A stretch of DNA of 61,883 nucleotides from NCBI GenBank assembly GCA_900758375.1, contig CAAERJ010000023.1, forward strand, positions 1 to 61,883, written 5' to 3'. Below, piece by piece: positions 1 through 7,869 of this stretch (the first letter of the stretch is position 1; each line of letters opens with the position of its first letter). The translations under genes and the position numbers were made by a program. This DNA comes from an uncultured Collinsella sp. Lineage in GTDB: Bacteria; Actinomycetota; Coriobacteriia; Coriobacteriales; Coriobacteriaceae. The notes below the pieces were generated by a model that searched no databases, had not been told where the DNA came from, and was given only the letters and a program-made list of their open reading frames with translations.

Positions 1-194
1 ATGACCATGCAGAGAAGGGACAACCAAGGAGGCAGGTTACTGATGCGGACTCCCGCACGCCCACGACTACCCGACGGGGACTGTGTTTTCATCTCTGATG
101 TCCGCATTGTAGCACGCGTGAATGCGCCCGGCATCGCTGCCGACATGGCGCGACTGGGATTCGCTCCCCGACGCGCCCTTGTGTATATTGTCTT

Positions 195-237
195 CTCGGT
201 TTCGAAACTTTAGAAATATTCGAGTTTCGAAACCGAG
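195..237. promoter_or_regulatory. 15-bp-arm palindrome upstream of ATPase remnant
   Basis: Positions 195-209 (ctcggtttcgaaact) and 223-237 are exact reverse complements separated by 13 A/T-rich bases. Each arm carries its own small palindrome, TTTCGAAA. The structure ends 9 bases before the start codon of the ATPase remnant at 247, so it would cover the promoter or leader. I infer an operator, possibly bound by the ATPase itself because such proteins often end in a winged helix. The upstream bases 1-194 show no gene I can support. Confidence 0.6.
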
Positions 238-246
238 AGGGAGCGG

Positions 247-843
247 ATGATGGCATGGGTGGACCGCACTACGTACATGGAGCGGCTTTGGGCGCTCGAG
301 GGCACCTGGGACATCAAGGTGATCACGGGGATGCGCCGCTCCAGCAAGTCCGAGCTCATGAAGGCGTTCTCCGCCTCCGTTGCTCGGAGGGACCCATCCT
401 CCAACAACGTCTACATCGATCTGCTGGACCTCGACAACGAGCTACTGCTCGAGTACCAGCGCTGCATCGCGAAATCATAGAGCGGCACAAAGAGGGCGCC
501 CGCAACCGTCTCTTCATCGACGAGGTGCAGCTGTGCGAGGGTTTCGAGAAAGCAATTAACAGCATTCACGCGCGTGGCGGATGGGATATCTACCTCACGG
601 GATCGAACGCGTTCCTCCTGAGTTCGGACCTGGCAACTCTGTTCACAGGGCGCCACGGGGAGGTACACATCCTCCCCTTCAGCTTCGGCGAATACCGCTC
701 CTACTTCGACGAGCAGGGGGGCCGTCGACGACGACTTCGACGGATTCATCAGGCGCGGCGGGCTCGCCGGGTCCTACGATTACGATGACATCTCGGAGTC
801 GTACGGTTTCCTTCGGCGCGGGCGGATCGGGACCGAGCGCCGA
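247..843 (+). pseudogene. Decayed DUF4143-type AAA ATPase (frameshifted, truncated)
   Basis: The first frame encodes 77 residues with a P-loop-like GMRRSSKSEL, where the family normally has GxRRxGKS; the key glycine is serine here. The reading then continues in another frame from about 455 with the Walker B segment LFIDEVQ and the family motif YLTGSNAFLLSSDLATLFTGR. It shifts again at the G6 run at 716-721, after which GFIRRGGLAGSY is readable. Homology stops where the convergent alcohol dehydrogenase ends at 845, so the C-terminal half including DUF4143 is missing. Two frameshifts, a changed P-loop and truncation make this a dead gene. The family is common in gut bacteria; its function is unclear. 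Confidence 0.8.
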
Positions 844-844
844 T

Positions 845-2008
845 CTAGAGGCACTCGGTCAGAATCTGGAACACCTCGCTGCGCTCCAGTTTCTTGGCGC
901 AGCCGCCGGTGAGTACGCAGGTGTCCGCAACCTTGTGCAGCGTCTCGTCGGACGCGTCGGAGCCCATCTCGGCGAAGCTCGTGGGAAGCCCCATCTCGCC
1001 GATGAACGTCTGCAGGCGGTCGATGCCCTCGAGCGCCACCGTAAGGTCGTCTTTGCCCTTGGCGTCGACGCCCCACACCTCGCGCGCCCAGCGGGCGAAC
1101 TGCGCGGGCGCCTCGGGGGCCAGGTGGCGGTAGAGCGCAGGGTGGATGACCGCGAGGCCCATTCCGTGGTTGGTGTGGGTGTACGCGCCGTACTGGTGCT
1201 GGATCATGTGCGCCTGGAAGTCCGTTGACTTGCCGATCTTGAGCACGCCGTTCTCGGCCATGGCGGAGTCGTATACGAGCTCGCTGAGCGCCTCGAGGTT
1301 CTGGTCGTCGTTCGCGATGATCCGCATGTTGCGGATGACGTTACGCTGGATGGCGAGGTTGATGTCGTCGGTGACATTGCGCCCGCGCGGGCTTCCGAAA
1401 TAGCTCTCCATGCAGTGCGAGAGCGTGTCGAACGCGCCGCTCATGAACTGCGCGTGCGGTACGGTGAGCGTGAGTGCCGGGTCGAGCGCCGCCCACATGG
1501 GCATCGCCCCCAGATAGGCGCCCTTCACGTGCGTCTCCTCGTTGGTGATGACGGCGCCGTTGTTCTGCTCGGCACCCGTGCCGGAGAGCGTCACGATGCA
1601 GCCCATGGGGATGAACGAGCTCGGCATCTTGCCGTCGACGTGCTCGAACGTCTCGATGTCTTCATCAAGCATCGCCTGCGCGGAGACCACCTTGCAGCAG
1701 TCGAAGACCGACCCGCCGCCGACGGCGAGAATGAAGTCGACCTGCTCCTCGCGTGCGAGTGCGGCGCCTTCCTGGCACTTCTCGTAGGTCGGGTTGGGCA
1801 TGATGCCGCCGAAGTCCACCACGCGCTTGCCCGCGCTCGTGAGCTTATCGACCACGTGGCCGTAGACGCCGGTTCGTTTGACCGAGCCTCCGCCGTAGGC
1901 GAGCATCACTGTCTTGCCCATGGCACCCATCTCGGCGTCGAGTGCCTGGTCCATGGCCCCCTCGCCGAAGTAGTTCCTGACCGGGTAGTCGTACGTGAAT
2001 GAGTTCAT
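845..2008 (-). CDS. Iron-containing alcohol dehydrogenase (YqhD/BDH-like)
   Basis: 387 residues, normal length for group III metal-dependent alcohol dehydrogenases, which reduce aldehydes with NAD(P)H in the cytoplasm. The N-terminal half is a Rossmann-like nucleotide domain with YGGGS (38-42) and AVGGGSVFD near residue 97. The C-terminal half carries the metal site: an Asp in ALDP and His residues in SHCMES, AHMIQHQYG and THTNHGMG. An in-frame reading extends upstream, but the ATG at 2008 has an ideal AGGAGG eight bases ahead, so that start is chosen. It lies 43 bases after the aldo/keto reductase at 2052-2903 on the same strand and is probably co-transcribed, giving a two-enzyme carbonyl-reduction unit. 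The BDH/YqhD subgroup is inferred from the sequence pattern; substrate is unknown. Confidence 0.92.
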   Translation of the reverse strand: MNSFTYDYPVRNYFGEGAMDQALDAEMGAMGKTVMLAYGGGSVKRTGVYGHVVDKLTSAGKRVVDFGGIMPNPTYEKCQEGAALAREEQVDFILAVGGGSVFDCCKVVSAQAMLDEDIETFEHVDGKMPSSFIPMGCIVTLSGTGAEQNNGAVITNEETHVKGAYLGAMPMWAALDPALTLTVPHAQFMSGAFDTLSHCMESYFGSPRGRNVTDDINLAIQRNVIRNMRIIANDDQNLEALSELVYDSAMAENGVLKIGKSTDFQAHMIQHQYGAYTHTNHGMGLAVIHPALYRHLAPEAPAQFARWAREVWGVDAKGKDDLTVALEGIDRLQTFIGEMGLPTSFAEMGSDASDETLHKVADTCVLTGGCAKKLERSEVFQILTECL

Positions 2009-2051
2009 GGCAATTCCTCCTAGTAAGTTATCAGTGCGGTCTGACGCTCGT

Positions 2052-2903
2052 CTACACGTTGCGCACGAGCCCGGACATCCATTCGATGGTGGCGGGGTCG
2101 TGGTGGTCGAAGAACGCGCTGCGCCCGGTGTCGAGCGCGGCGATGGCGACCATCTCGTCGTCGCCCAGCGCGAAGTCGAAGACGTCGAAGTTCTGCTCCA
2201 TGCGATCGCGGTGCGTGCTCTTAGGGATGCAGACCACACCGCGCTGCAGCAGCCAGCGCAACACGACCTGGGCGACCGTCTTGCCGTGCGCCTCGCCGAT
2301 GCGAGCGAGGACCTCGTTGCGGAAGAGGTCGTTTCTGCCCTCCGCAAAGGGTGCCCAGCCCTCCATGGCTACCTCCTTGCCGACCATGTACTCCTGCGCC
2401 TCGCGCTGCTGGAAGAACACGTTGCACTCGACTTGGTTCACGGCGGGGGCGATGCGGTTGAACGAGATGAGGTTTGCGAGATGATCGGGGTAGAAGTTAG
2501 CTGTGCCTATGGCGCGGATAACGCCCTGCTCGTAGAGCTCCTCCATGGCGCGCCACGCGCCGAAGACGTCGCCGAACGGCTGATGGATGAGGTAGAGGTC
2601 GACGTAGTCGAGCCCCAGCCGCTTGAGCGACGCGTCGAAGCCGCGCTTGGCCCCCTCGTAGCTCACATCCGACATCCACAGCTTGGTCGTTACGAACACC
2701 TCGTCGCGCGGCAGGCCGCTCGCACGAATGGCGGCCCCGACCGCCTCTTCGTTGCCGTAGCTCGCTGCCGTGTCGAGCAGCCTGTAGCCGACCGAGAGTG
2801 CGTCCTCCACGGCGCGCTGACATTCCGCGGCGTTTGGGATCTGATACACGCCGAAGCCGAGCTGCGGCATCCTGACGCCGTTGTTCAAGGTGATGTAGTC
2901 CAT
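2052..2903 (-). CDS. Aldo/keto reductase (AKR5-like)
   Basis: 283 residues forming a complete TIM-barrel aldo/keto reductase that reduces carbonyls with NADPH. The catalytic tetrad is visible: D44 and Y49 in LLDTAASYG, K74 in TTKLW, H107 in LIHQPFGD. The cofactor-binding tail is IPKSTHRDRMEQN near residue 225. The start ATG at 2903 is preceded by AAGGAAGG. It precedes the iron alcohol dehydrogenase on the same strand. Its upstream region shares a precisely spaced motif with the second reductase (2962-2998 against 4123-4159), which suggests common control, perhaps by the LysR protein at 4193. Physiological substrate is not predictable. Confidence 0.93.
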   Translation of the reverse strand: MDYITLNNGVRMPQLGFGVYQIPNAAECQRAVEDALSVGYRLLDTAASYGNEEAVGAAIRASGLPRDEVFVTTKLWMSDVSYEGAKRGFDASLKRLGLDYVDLYLIHQPFGDVFGAWRAMEELYEQGVIRAIGTANFYPDHLANLISFNRIAPAVNQVECNVFFQQREAQEYMVGKEVAMEGWAPFAEGRNDLFRNEVLARIGEAHGKTVAQVVLRWLLQRGVVCIPKSTHRDRMEQNFDVFDFALGDDEMVAIAALDTGRSAFFDHHDPATIEWMSGLVRNV

Positions 2904-2961
2904 GGTGCCTTCCTTTCTCGCAACTTGACGTATCCACCATACGAGGGGCGCCGCGCCGACG

Positions 2962-2998
2962 GAAGTTTCCGTTGGTGAGGGTTCTATAACGCTGGGGT
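2962..2998 (-). promoter_or_regulatory. Shared AKR promoter motif, copy 1
   Basis: On the + strand the blocks are GAAGTT (2962), CGTTGG (2970), ATAAC (2986) and GGGGT (2994). The same four blocks with offsets of 8, 16 and 8 bases occur at 4123-4159 ahead of the other reductase. The first block lies 59 bases from this gene's start codon and 60 bases from the other's. A perfect 14-bp palindrome (acggaagtttccgt, 2959-2972) overlaps this copy. Binding by the adjacent LysR regulator is inferred. Confidence 0.65.
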
Positions 2999-3008
2999 GC
3001 GCACAGGG

Positions 3009-3200
3009 TTATAACCTGCGGGTTCTAGGCGTCACCTCAAAGAGATCGGCGCCGAGCTCGTCGGCGATGGCCTGAGCTACGACAGCGGTGTGGCCCTGTG
3101 CCGAGTAGTAGGCCACGAGGACGTTGCCGTCTGCAGCGGGCACTGCGGCGGGCTCGTCCTCGACAGCCGACTGGTCCTCGGCGGCGGCTTGGTTGGTCCG
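3009..3200 (-). pseudogene. Flavodoxin N-terminal remnant
   Basis: An open stretch with no start codon reads through an Ala/Glu/Asp-rich linker into VLVAYYSAQGHTAVVAQAI and then ELGADLFEVTP. This is the first beta strand, FMN phosphate-binding loop and first helix of a flavodoxin. It is bounded by a stop at 3201-3203 and ends five residues after EVTP at 3009-3011. About two thirds of the domain is absent. The linker resembles the spacer of exported lipoprotein flavodoxins. It sits between two aldo/keto reductases, in line with a former redox gene set reduced by deletion. Confidence 0.75.
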
Positions 3201-3214
3201 TTATCGTCTGAGCG

Positions 3215-4063
3215 CTACTCCTGCGCGTCGAAATCGGGGCGCATGGCCAGGTAGCCCTCGAGTGCTTCCTCAGTGGCGGTGTAGTAGGTCATGGTCCCGT
3301 CGAGCTTGGCAATCTCGGCCATCTCGTCTTCGGTGAGGGAGAAGTCGAAGATGTTCGCGTTGTCGGCGATGTGGGCGGGGTTCTTGGAGCCGGGGATGAT
3401 GGAGGTGCCCATCTGCACGTGCCAGCGCAGGATCACCTGGGCCGGGGTCTTGCCGTACTTCTCGGCGAGAGCGACGAAGACGGGCTCCTCCAGAAGACCT
3501 TTGTCGCCGTGGCCGAGCGGGTACCACGCCTCGATCACCGTGCCGTACGGCGCGAGGTAGGCGCGCGGGCCGCGCTGGGCGTGGTAGGGGTGGCACTCAA
3601 CGGTCACGAGCTGCGGCTTGATGTCGGCGACCTCGATGACCTCGGCGATCTTGTCTTGCGGGAAGTTGGAGAGGCCGAGGGCGCGCACCTTGCCTGCGCG
3701 GTACGCCTCTTCCATCGTGCGCCACGCGGCCAGGTAGTCGCCTACCGGCTGGTGCAGGATGAGCATGTCGACGTAGTCGAGCCCCAGGCGCTGGAGCGTG
3801 GCGTCCACCGCCGACATGCCCGCGTCGTAGACGCTCGGCCAAAGCTTGGTGGAGACGAAGATCTTGTCGCGCGCGACGCCGCTCTTGGCGATGGCACGGC
3901 CTACGGCGCGCTCGTTCATGTAGGCGTTGGCGGTGTCGATGTGCTCGTAGCCAGCCGTGAGCGCGGCGGTTGCGGCCGCCTCGGCCTCGGCCGGGGTCAT
4001 GAGGAAGGTGCCCAAACCCTCGATGGGCATCTCTACGTCGTTGTTGAGCTTCAGATACTCCAT
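3215..4063 (-). CDS. Aldo/keto reductase (second copy)
   Basis: 282 residues, a full-length barrel with tetrad D43 and Y48 (HIDTANAYMN), K73 (STKLW) and H104 (ILHQPVGD). IIPGSKNPAHI near residue 228 is the NADPH 2'-phosphate-binding segment. The start at 4063 is preceded by AAGGAGGA. It resembles the reductase at 2052 throughout but is clearly diverged, so any duplication is old. It is transcribed away from the LysR gene at 4193; the 129-base gap carries copy 2 of the shared promoter motif. A carbonyl or aldehyde substrate is likely; the identity is unknown. Confidence 0.93.
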   Translation of the reverse strand: MEYLKLNNDVEMPIEGLGTFLMTPAEAEAAATAALTAGYEHIDTANAYMNERAVGRAIAKSGVARDKIFVSTKLWPSVYDAGMSAVDATLQRLGLDYVDMLILHQPVGDYLAAWRTMEEAYRAGKVRALGLSNFPQDKIAEVIEVADIKPQLVTVECHPYHAQRGPRAYLAPYGTVIEAWYPLGHGDKGLLEEPVFVALAEKYGKTPAQVILRWHVQMGTSIIPGSKNPAHIADNANIFDFSLTEDEMAEIAKLDGTMTYYTATEEALEGYLAMRPDFDAQE

Positions 4064-4122
4064 GGTCTCCTCCTTAATGGCGACTTTTCGAATACAAGGC
4101 TACGGCGTTTACTGACGTGCGA

Positions 4123-4159
4123 GAAGTTCACGTTGGAATGATGGATATAACCATGGGGT
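4123..4159. promoter_or_regulatory. Shared AKR/LysR divergent promoter motif, copy 2
   Basis: GAAGTT (4123), CGTTGG (4131), ATAAC (4147) and GGGGT (4155), with spacing identical to copy 1 at 2962-2998. It lies between the divergent reductase (4063) and LysR gene (4193), the usual place for a LysR operator. The ATAT...ATAT symmetry around 4146-4158 fits a T-N11-A type site. LysR binding is inferred. Confidence 0.65.
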
Positions 4160-4192
4160 ATATACGGCACATAATGCGTGACAGGAGGATCG

Positions 4193-5092
4193 ATGTACAA
4201 CCCACAGCTTGACACTTTCATCCGCGTGGCGGAGGCGGGCAGCTTCTCCAAAGCGGCACAAGAGTCCTTCATCACGCCCACGGCCGTCATCAAGCAGATG
4301 AACCTGCTGGAGTCGCGGCTAGGCCTTACGCTGTTCCACCGATCGCATCAGGGGCTTTCGCTTACGCGAGCAGGCAGGTCGCTGCTCGCCGACGCCCGCC
4401 ATATCGTGCAGTACTCTCAAGAATCAATCGCACGCGCCCGCGTCGCCGAGCGTGGAGAAAAGCGCATCATCCGCGTGGGAGTGTCGCTCATGACGCCCAG
4501 CACGCCGCTCACGAAGCTGTGGCCGAAGGTGAAGGAACGTTGCCCTGGCATGAGCCTTCAGGTGGTCACGTTTGAAAACACACCCTCGGCGGCGCGCGGT
4601 TTGGCGAACCTCGGGCAAGACATGGATATCGTGGCGGGGATTTTCGACGATGCCTTTCTTAAAGAGCGCGGGTGCCTGGGCCTCGAGCTTTCGCGCGAGC
4701 CGCTCTGGTGCGCCGTTCCCGTCGACAGCGAACTCGCCAAACGCGACATCGTCACATTCGACGACCTCCGCAATCACAGTCTTATGCTTATACGCCGGGG
4801 CTGGAACGCCGAAATCGACCGCGTGCGCGACGAGATACTCTTGCATCATCCTCAAATCGCGCTCGTAGACTTCCCGCAATATCGGGCGGAGGTGTTCAAT
4901 CGCGGCGCGAACGAGGACCTCGCGCTTGCGACGCTGCCGTTGTGGGCCAACGTCCACCCCATGCTCAAAACCGTCCCTACCGATTGGGACTGTCTCGTGT
5001 CTTACGGGCTACTTCATTCGTCGCACCCCGCAGACCATGTGCGGGAGTTCCTCGATGCGGTGTCTGCCGTGCTCGAGGCAGAGCATCGATAG
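4193..5092 (+). CDS. LysR-family transcriptional regulator
   Basis: 299 residues. The N-terminal winged helix-turn-helix reads FIRVAEAGSFSKAAQE then TPTAVIKQMNLLESRLG, followed by the LysR signature LFHRSHQGLSLTRAG. Residues from about 90 form the effector-binding domain. The ATG at 4193 is chosen over one five codons upstream because AGGAGG ends five bases before it. It is divergent from an aldo/keto reductase, the classic arrangement for LysR control of the neighbour, and the shared motif suggests control of both reductases. The inducer is unknown. Confidence 0.92.
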   Translation: MYNPQLDTFIRVAEAGSFSKAAQESFITPTAVIKQMNLLESRLGLTLFHRSHQGLSLTRAGRSLLADARHIVQYSQESIARARVAERGEKRIIRVGVSLMTPSTPLTKLWPKVKERCPGMSLQVVTFENTPSAARGLANLGQDMDIVAGIFDDAFLKERGCLGLELSREPLWCAVPVDSELAKRDIVTFDDLRNHSLMLIRRGWNAEIDRVRDEILLHHPQIALVDFPQYRAEVFNRGANEDLALATLPLWANVHPMLKTVPTDWDCLVSYGLLHSSHPADHVREFLDAVSAVLEAEHR

Positions 5093-5234
5093 GCAATCGC
5101 GAACAGATGCGCTTATGCCTATGGGAATAACGGGAACTGGCTTCTGAACTCGCGTTTTGATACCGTCGAGTACCGCCTGATGCTGTTTCGGCGTCTCCAT
5201 AGAGCAAAGCCATCAGCGAAATAACGGGAATAAC

Positions 5235-5270
5235 AGCCTCCGAACCTTCTAGTTCGGAGGCTTTCTTTTT
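5235..5270 (+). terminator. Rho-independent terminator
   Basis: The perfect 11-bp stem agcctccgaac (5235-5245) / gttcggaggct (5252-5262) with a 6-base loop is followed by TTCTTTTT. It lies about 140 bases after the LysR stop. The intervening stretch 5093-5234 holds no gene I recognise. Confidence 0.85.
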
Positions 5271-5323
5271 GCATGTCTGCCTAAAACGACTCCTTGCCAA
5301 AGCCCCTTGAGCATCGGGCGGCA

Positions 5324-5764
5324 TTATTGAGTGTGGGCGTTATCGTAGGTATCTTTGATTTCTTCCGGCAAATTGTCGGGAATCAACGCCTTCACTCTAT
5401 CCTCGTTTCCATCTTGGATCGCCTGCTCGTAGTACCAGCATTTGAACTTCAACATGTCCAGCGCGCGGTTCATCTTCGCGATCTCCGACTCCATGTGGGC
5501 CTTCCGCTCCTCGAACATGGCCTTGCGCTTGGGATATGTCGATGGGCCCTCCGCACACCATTCCATGAACAGTCGGATGTCCTTAATCTCCATCCCAGCC
5601 TTCTTTAAGCATTCGATGACCCGAAGCGCCTCGAGTTCTGTATCGCCGAATCGGCGAATGCCCGACGCCCGCTCCAATCCCGGGAACAGCCCCTGCTTGT
5701 CGTAATACCGCAGCGTGGAAACGGGCAGACCGAACATCTCCGCTACCTGTCCGATTGTGTACAT
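5324..5764 (-). CDS. MerR-family transcriptional regulator
   Basis: 146 residues. MYTIGQVAEMFGLPVSTLRY at the start is the MerR DNA-recognition helix-turn-helix, followed by the wing (GIRRFGDTELEAL). Residues 70-125 form the dimerising coiled coil (EERKAHMESEIAKMNRALDM). The C-terminal tail has one Cys (CWYYEQAI), so a thiol or metal sensor with several cysteines is not evident. The start at 5764 has GGAGG close ahead; a TTG five codons upstream is less likely. It is divergent from the 5986-7724 operon and faces a MerR-type operator at 5796-5826. Confidence 0.92.
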   Translation of the reverse strand: MYTIGQVAEMFGLPVSTLRYYDKQGLFPGLERASGIRRFGDTELEALRVIECLKKAGMEIKDIRLFMEWCAEGPSTYPKRKAMFEERKAHMESEIAKMNRALDMLKFKCWYYEQAIQDGNEDRVKALIPDNLPEEIKDTYDNAHTQ

Positions 5765-5795
5765 GGCCCCTCCGGACAAATCTCGAATTTACTCC

Positions 5796-5826
5796 TTGAC
5801 CTAAAGTCAGCTTTAGGTATTACCTT
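5796..5826 (+). promoter_or_regulatory. MerR-type promoter/operator
   Basis: The perfect palindrome ACCTAAAG-TCAG-CTTTAGGT occupies 5799-5818. It overlaps the -35-like TTGACC at 5796-5801 and fills the spacer to a weak -10 (TACCTT at 5821-5826 with a 19-base spacer, or TATTAC at 5818). An over-long spacer with the operator inside it is the hallmark of MerR-activated promoters. It points rightward toward the operon at 5986 and lies 35 bases from the MerR start, so the regulator probably also represses itself. Confidence 0.8.
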
Positions 5827-5985
5827 CATTCTCGTCAATATAAATTGGGAGCGCAAGGGGTGTTCCGTAATCGCCGGTCACCCCGCTCTTGAGCAGGCGC
5901 GACGAATGGGCACAGGAGTCTAGGCGCGGCTTAGCTGGACGGAAGCAGTTTTGCACTCAAAACCATCGACAGGAGGAAATCGATC

Positions 5986-6750
5986 ATGGCAATCAAACAG
6001 ACAGCGGGCAGAGATGCCCTGGGGGACTTTGCTCCCAAATTCGCACAGCTCAATGACGATGTGCTGTTCGGCGAGGTGTGGAGCCGAGAAGACAGGCTTT
6101 CCCTTCGAGACCGCAGCGTGGTGACGGTGGTTGCCTTGATGGCACAGGGGCTGACGGACTCTTCGTTCCAATATCATCTGATGTCCGCAAAGAACAACGG
6201 CGTGACCAGGGCGGAGATAGCGGAAATCCTTACGCACGCGGCGTTTTACGCAGGCTGGCCCAAGGCATGGGCGGCCTTTCGCATGGCGAAGGAGGTCTGG
6301 GCGGATAGCGATGCCGCCGACGCAAGAACCAAGCATCAAAACGAGATGGCCTTTCCCATCGGTGCCCCCAACGACGCATTTGCGAAGTACTTTATCGGTC
6401 AAAGCTACCTCTCACCCCTTTCCACCGAGCAAGTCGGCGTTTACAACGTGACGTTTGAGCCCGGCTGCCGCAACAACTGGCATACCCATCACGCCAAAAG
6501 CGGCGGCGGGCAGATTCTCGTCTGCGTGGCTGGCCGAGGGTTTTACCAGGAATGGGGCAAACCGGCACAGGAGCTGTGCCCCGGCGATGTAGTAAATATT
6601 CCCGCAGGCGTAAAGCACTGGCACGGTGCGGCGCCCGACAGCTGGTTTTCCCATCTCGCGGTGGAGGTTCCGGGCGAGGAGGCCTCCAACGAGTGGTTGG
6701 AGCCCGTGGACGACGAGCAATACCTTAAAGCGACCGACAAGGAGGCTTAG
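5986..6750 (+). CDS. Carboxymuconolactone decarboxylase / cupin fusion protein
   Basis: 254 residues with two domains. Residues 10-110 resemble the carboxymuconolactone decarboxylase/AhpD fold (RDRSVVTVVALMAQGLTDS, ILTHAAFYAGWPKAW); the CxxC of peroxidase-type AhpD is absent. Residues 135-240 form a cupin with metal-ligand motifs WHTHHAKSGGGQILV and, further on, PAGVKHWHGAAPDSWFSHLA. Such fusions are often annotated as quinone- or lactone-processing enzymes, but activity cannot be assigned here. The start has AGGAGG eleven bases ahead. The hydrolase at 6753 follows after two bases, so the two are surely co-transcribed, apparently under MerR control. Confidence 0.9.
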   Translation: MAIKQTAGRDALGDFAPKFAQLNDDVLFGEVWSREDRLSLRDRSVVTVVALMAQGLTDSSFQYHLMSAKNNGVTRAEIAEILTHAAFYAGWPKAWAAFRMAKEVWADSDAADARTKHQNEMAFPIGAPNDAFAKYFIGQSYLSPLSTEQVGVYNVTFEPGCRNNWHTHHAKSGGGQILVCVAGRGFYQEWGKPAQELCPGDVVNIPAGVKHWHGAAPDSWFSHLAVEVPGEEASNEWLEPVDDEQYLKATDKEA

Positions 6751-6752
6751 GT

Positions 6753-7724
6753 ATGGAGCAGTTGAAACTGACGCAGGAATGGGACAAGGTGTTCCCCAAA
6801 AACGACAAGGTTGAGCACAGCAAGGCGACCTTCCACAACCGATACGGCATCACATTGGCTGCCGACGTGTACGTGCCTAAGAACGCGGAAGGCAAGCTGC
6901 CTGCCATTGCCGTCAGCGGCCCGTTTGGCGCGGTGAAGGAGCAGTCCTCCGGTCTGTACGCGCAGAAAATGGCAGAGCTGGGCTTTTTCGCAATTGCCTT
7001 TGACCCGTCCTATACCGGCGAGAGCGGCGGCACGCCCCGCTATGTAGCATCGCCGGACATCAACACCGAGGACTTCTGCGCAGCGGTGGATTTCCTCTCT
7101 GTGCAGGAAAGCGTTGACCCGGAGCGTATCGGCATCATCGGCATCTGCGGTTGGGGCGGCATGGCAGTCAATGCGGCGGCCATCGACACCCGTATCAAGG
7201 CTACCGCGGCTATGACCATGTACGATATGACCCGCGTGACCGCAAACGGCTATTTTGACGCCGAGGATTCCGAGCAGGCGCGCTTTGAAAAGCGGAAAGC
7301 GCTGAATGAGCAGCGTACCGAGGACTATAAAAACGGCAGCTATGCGCTGGCGGGCGGCGTGGTCGATCCGCTACCGGAGGATGCGCCGCAGTTTGTAGCG
7401 GACTATTACGCCTACTACAAAACTCCGCGAGGCTATCATCCCCGCAGCCTGAACTCCAACGGTGGCTGGAATGCGACGTCTTCGCTGTCATTTTTGAATA
7501 TGCCGATTTTGCAATATAGCAGCGAAATCCGCTCTGCTGTGTTGCTGGTGCATGGCGAGAAGGCGCACTCCCGCTATTTCAGCGAAACCGCGTACAGCAA
7601 GCTGACCGGGGACAACAAGGAATTGCTCATTATCCCCGGCGCCAACCACACCGACCTTTACGATCAGATGGACATCATTCCGTTTGGAAAGCTGAAGGCA
7701 TTCTTTGAGGAATATCTGAAATAA
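6753..7724 (+). CDS. Alpha/beta hydrolase with atypical nucleophile elbow
   Basis: 323 residues, the length of YcjY/dienelactone-hydrolase-like proteins. The oxyanion strand region is PAIAVSGPFGAVKEQ. The elbow reads G130-I-C-G-W-G-G136: there is no serine, Cys132 lies where dienelactone hydrolases carry cysteine, and Trp134 stands where related proteins often have Ser. A late histidine (H299 in PGANHTDLYD) and an acidic residue in VHGEKAHSRYF are retained, so it is probably not simply dead. It is translationally linked to the cupin fusion two bases upstream. It may act on a product of that protein; this is inference. Confidence 0.88.
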   Translation: MEQLKLTQEWDKVFPKNDKVEHSKATFHNRYGITLAADVYVPKNAEGKLPAIAVSGPFGAVKEQSSGLYAQKMAELGFFAIAFDPSYTGESGGTPRYVASPDINTEDFCAAVDFLSVQESVDPERIGIIGICGWGGMAVNAAAIDTRIKATAAMTMYDMTRVTANGYFDAEDSEQARFEKRKALNEQRTEDYKNGSYALAGGVVDPLPEDAPQFVADYYAYYKTPRGYHPRSLNSNGGWNATSSLSFLNMPILQYSSEIRSAVLLVHGEKAHSRYFSETAYSKLTGDNKELLIIPGANHTDLYDQMDIIPFGKLKAFFEEYLK

Positions 7725-7831
7725 GGCGTGCCTTGATTCAATGCCAAGTCTCCAGCAACGATTCTTCTAAAGAGTGGGAGTAGCTGAAACGAGGCGATTG
7801 ATTAACTCCATTCGTTTTGGTTACAAGAAAA

Positions 7832-7853
7832 CATGCTGCGCGCCTGCAGCATG
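7832..7853. promoter_or_regulatory. 8-bp-arm inverted repeat before FMN reductase
   Basis: catgctgc (7832-7839) and gcagcatg (7846-7853) are perfect reverse complements with a 6-base loop. The ribosome site AAGGAGAGG follows at once and the start codon is at 7870. This could be an operator or an RNA hairpin affecting translation; the sequence does not decide. Bases 7725-7831 show nothing else clear. Confidence 0.5.
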
Positions 7854-7869
7854 AAGGAGAGGGAATCCT

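Noticed and set aside
1..213. Rightward 70-codon open frame at the window start
   Set aside because: The composition looks like out-of-frame high-G+C DNA and no family is recognisable. There is an AGGAGG-like run inside but no proper start spacing.
5093..5234. Possible gene remnant between the LysR stop and its terminator
   Set aside because: Open leftward frames exist (ending before 5324) but no recognisable motif could be read, so it is left as non-coding.
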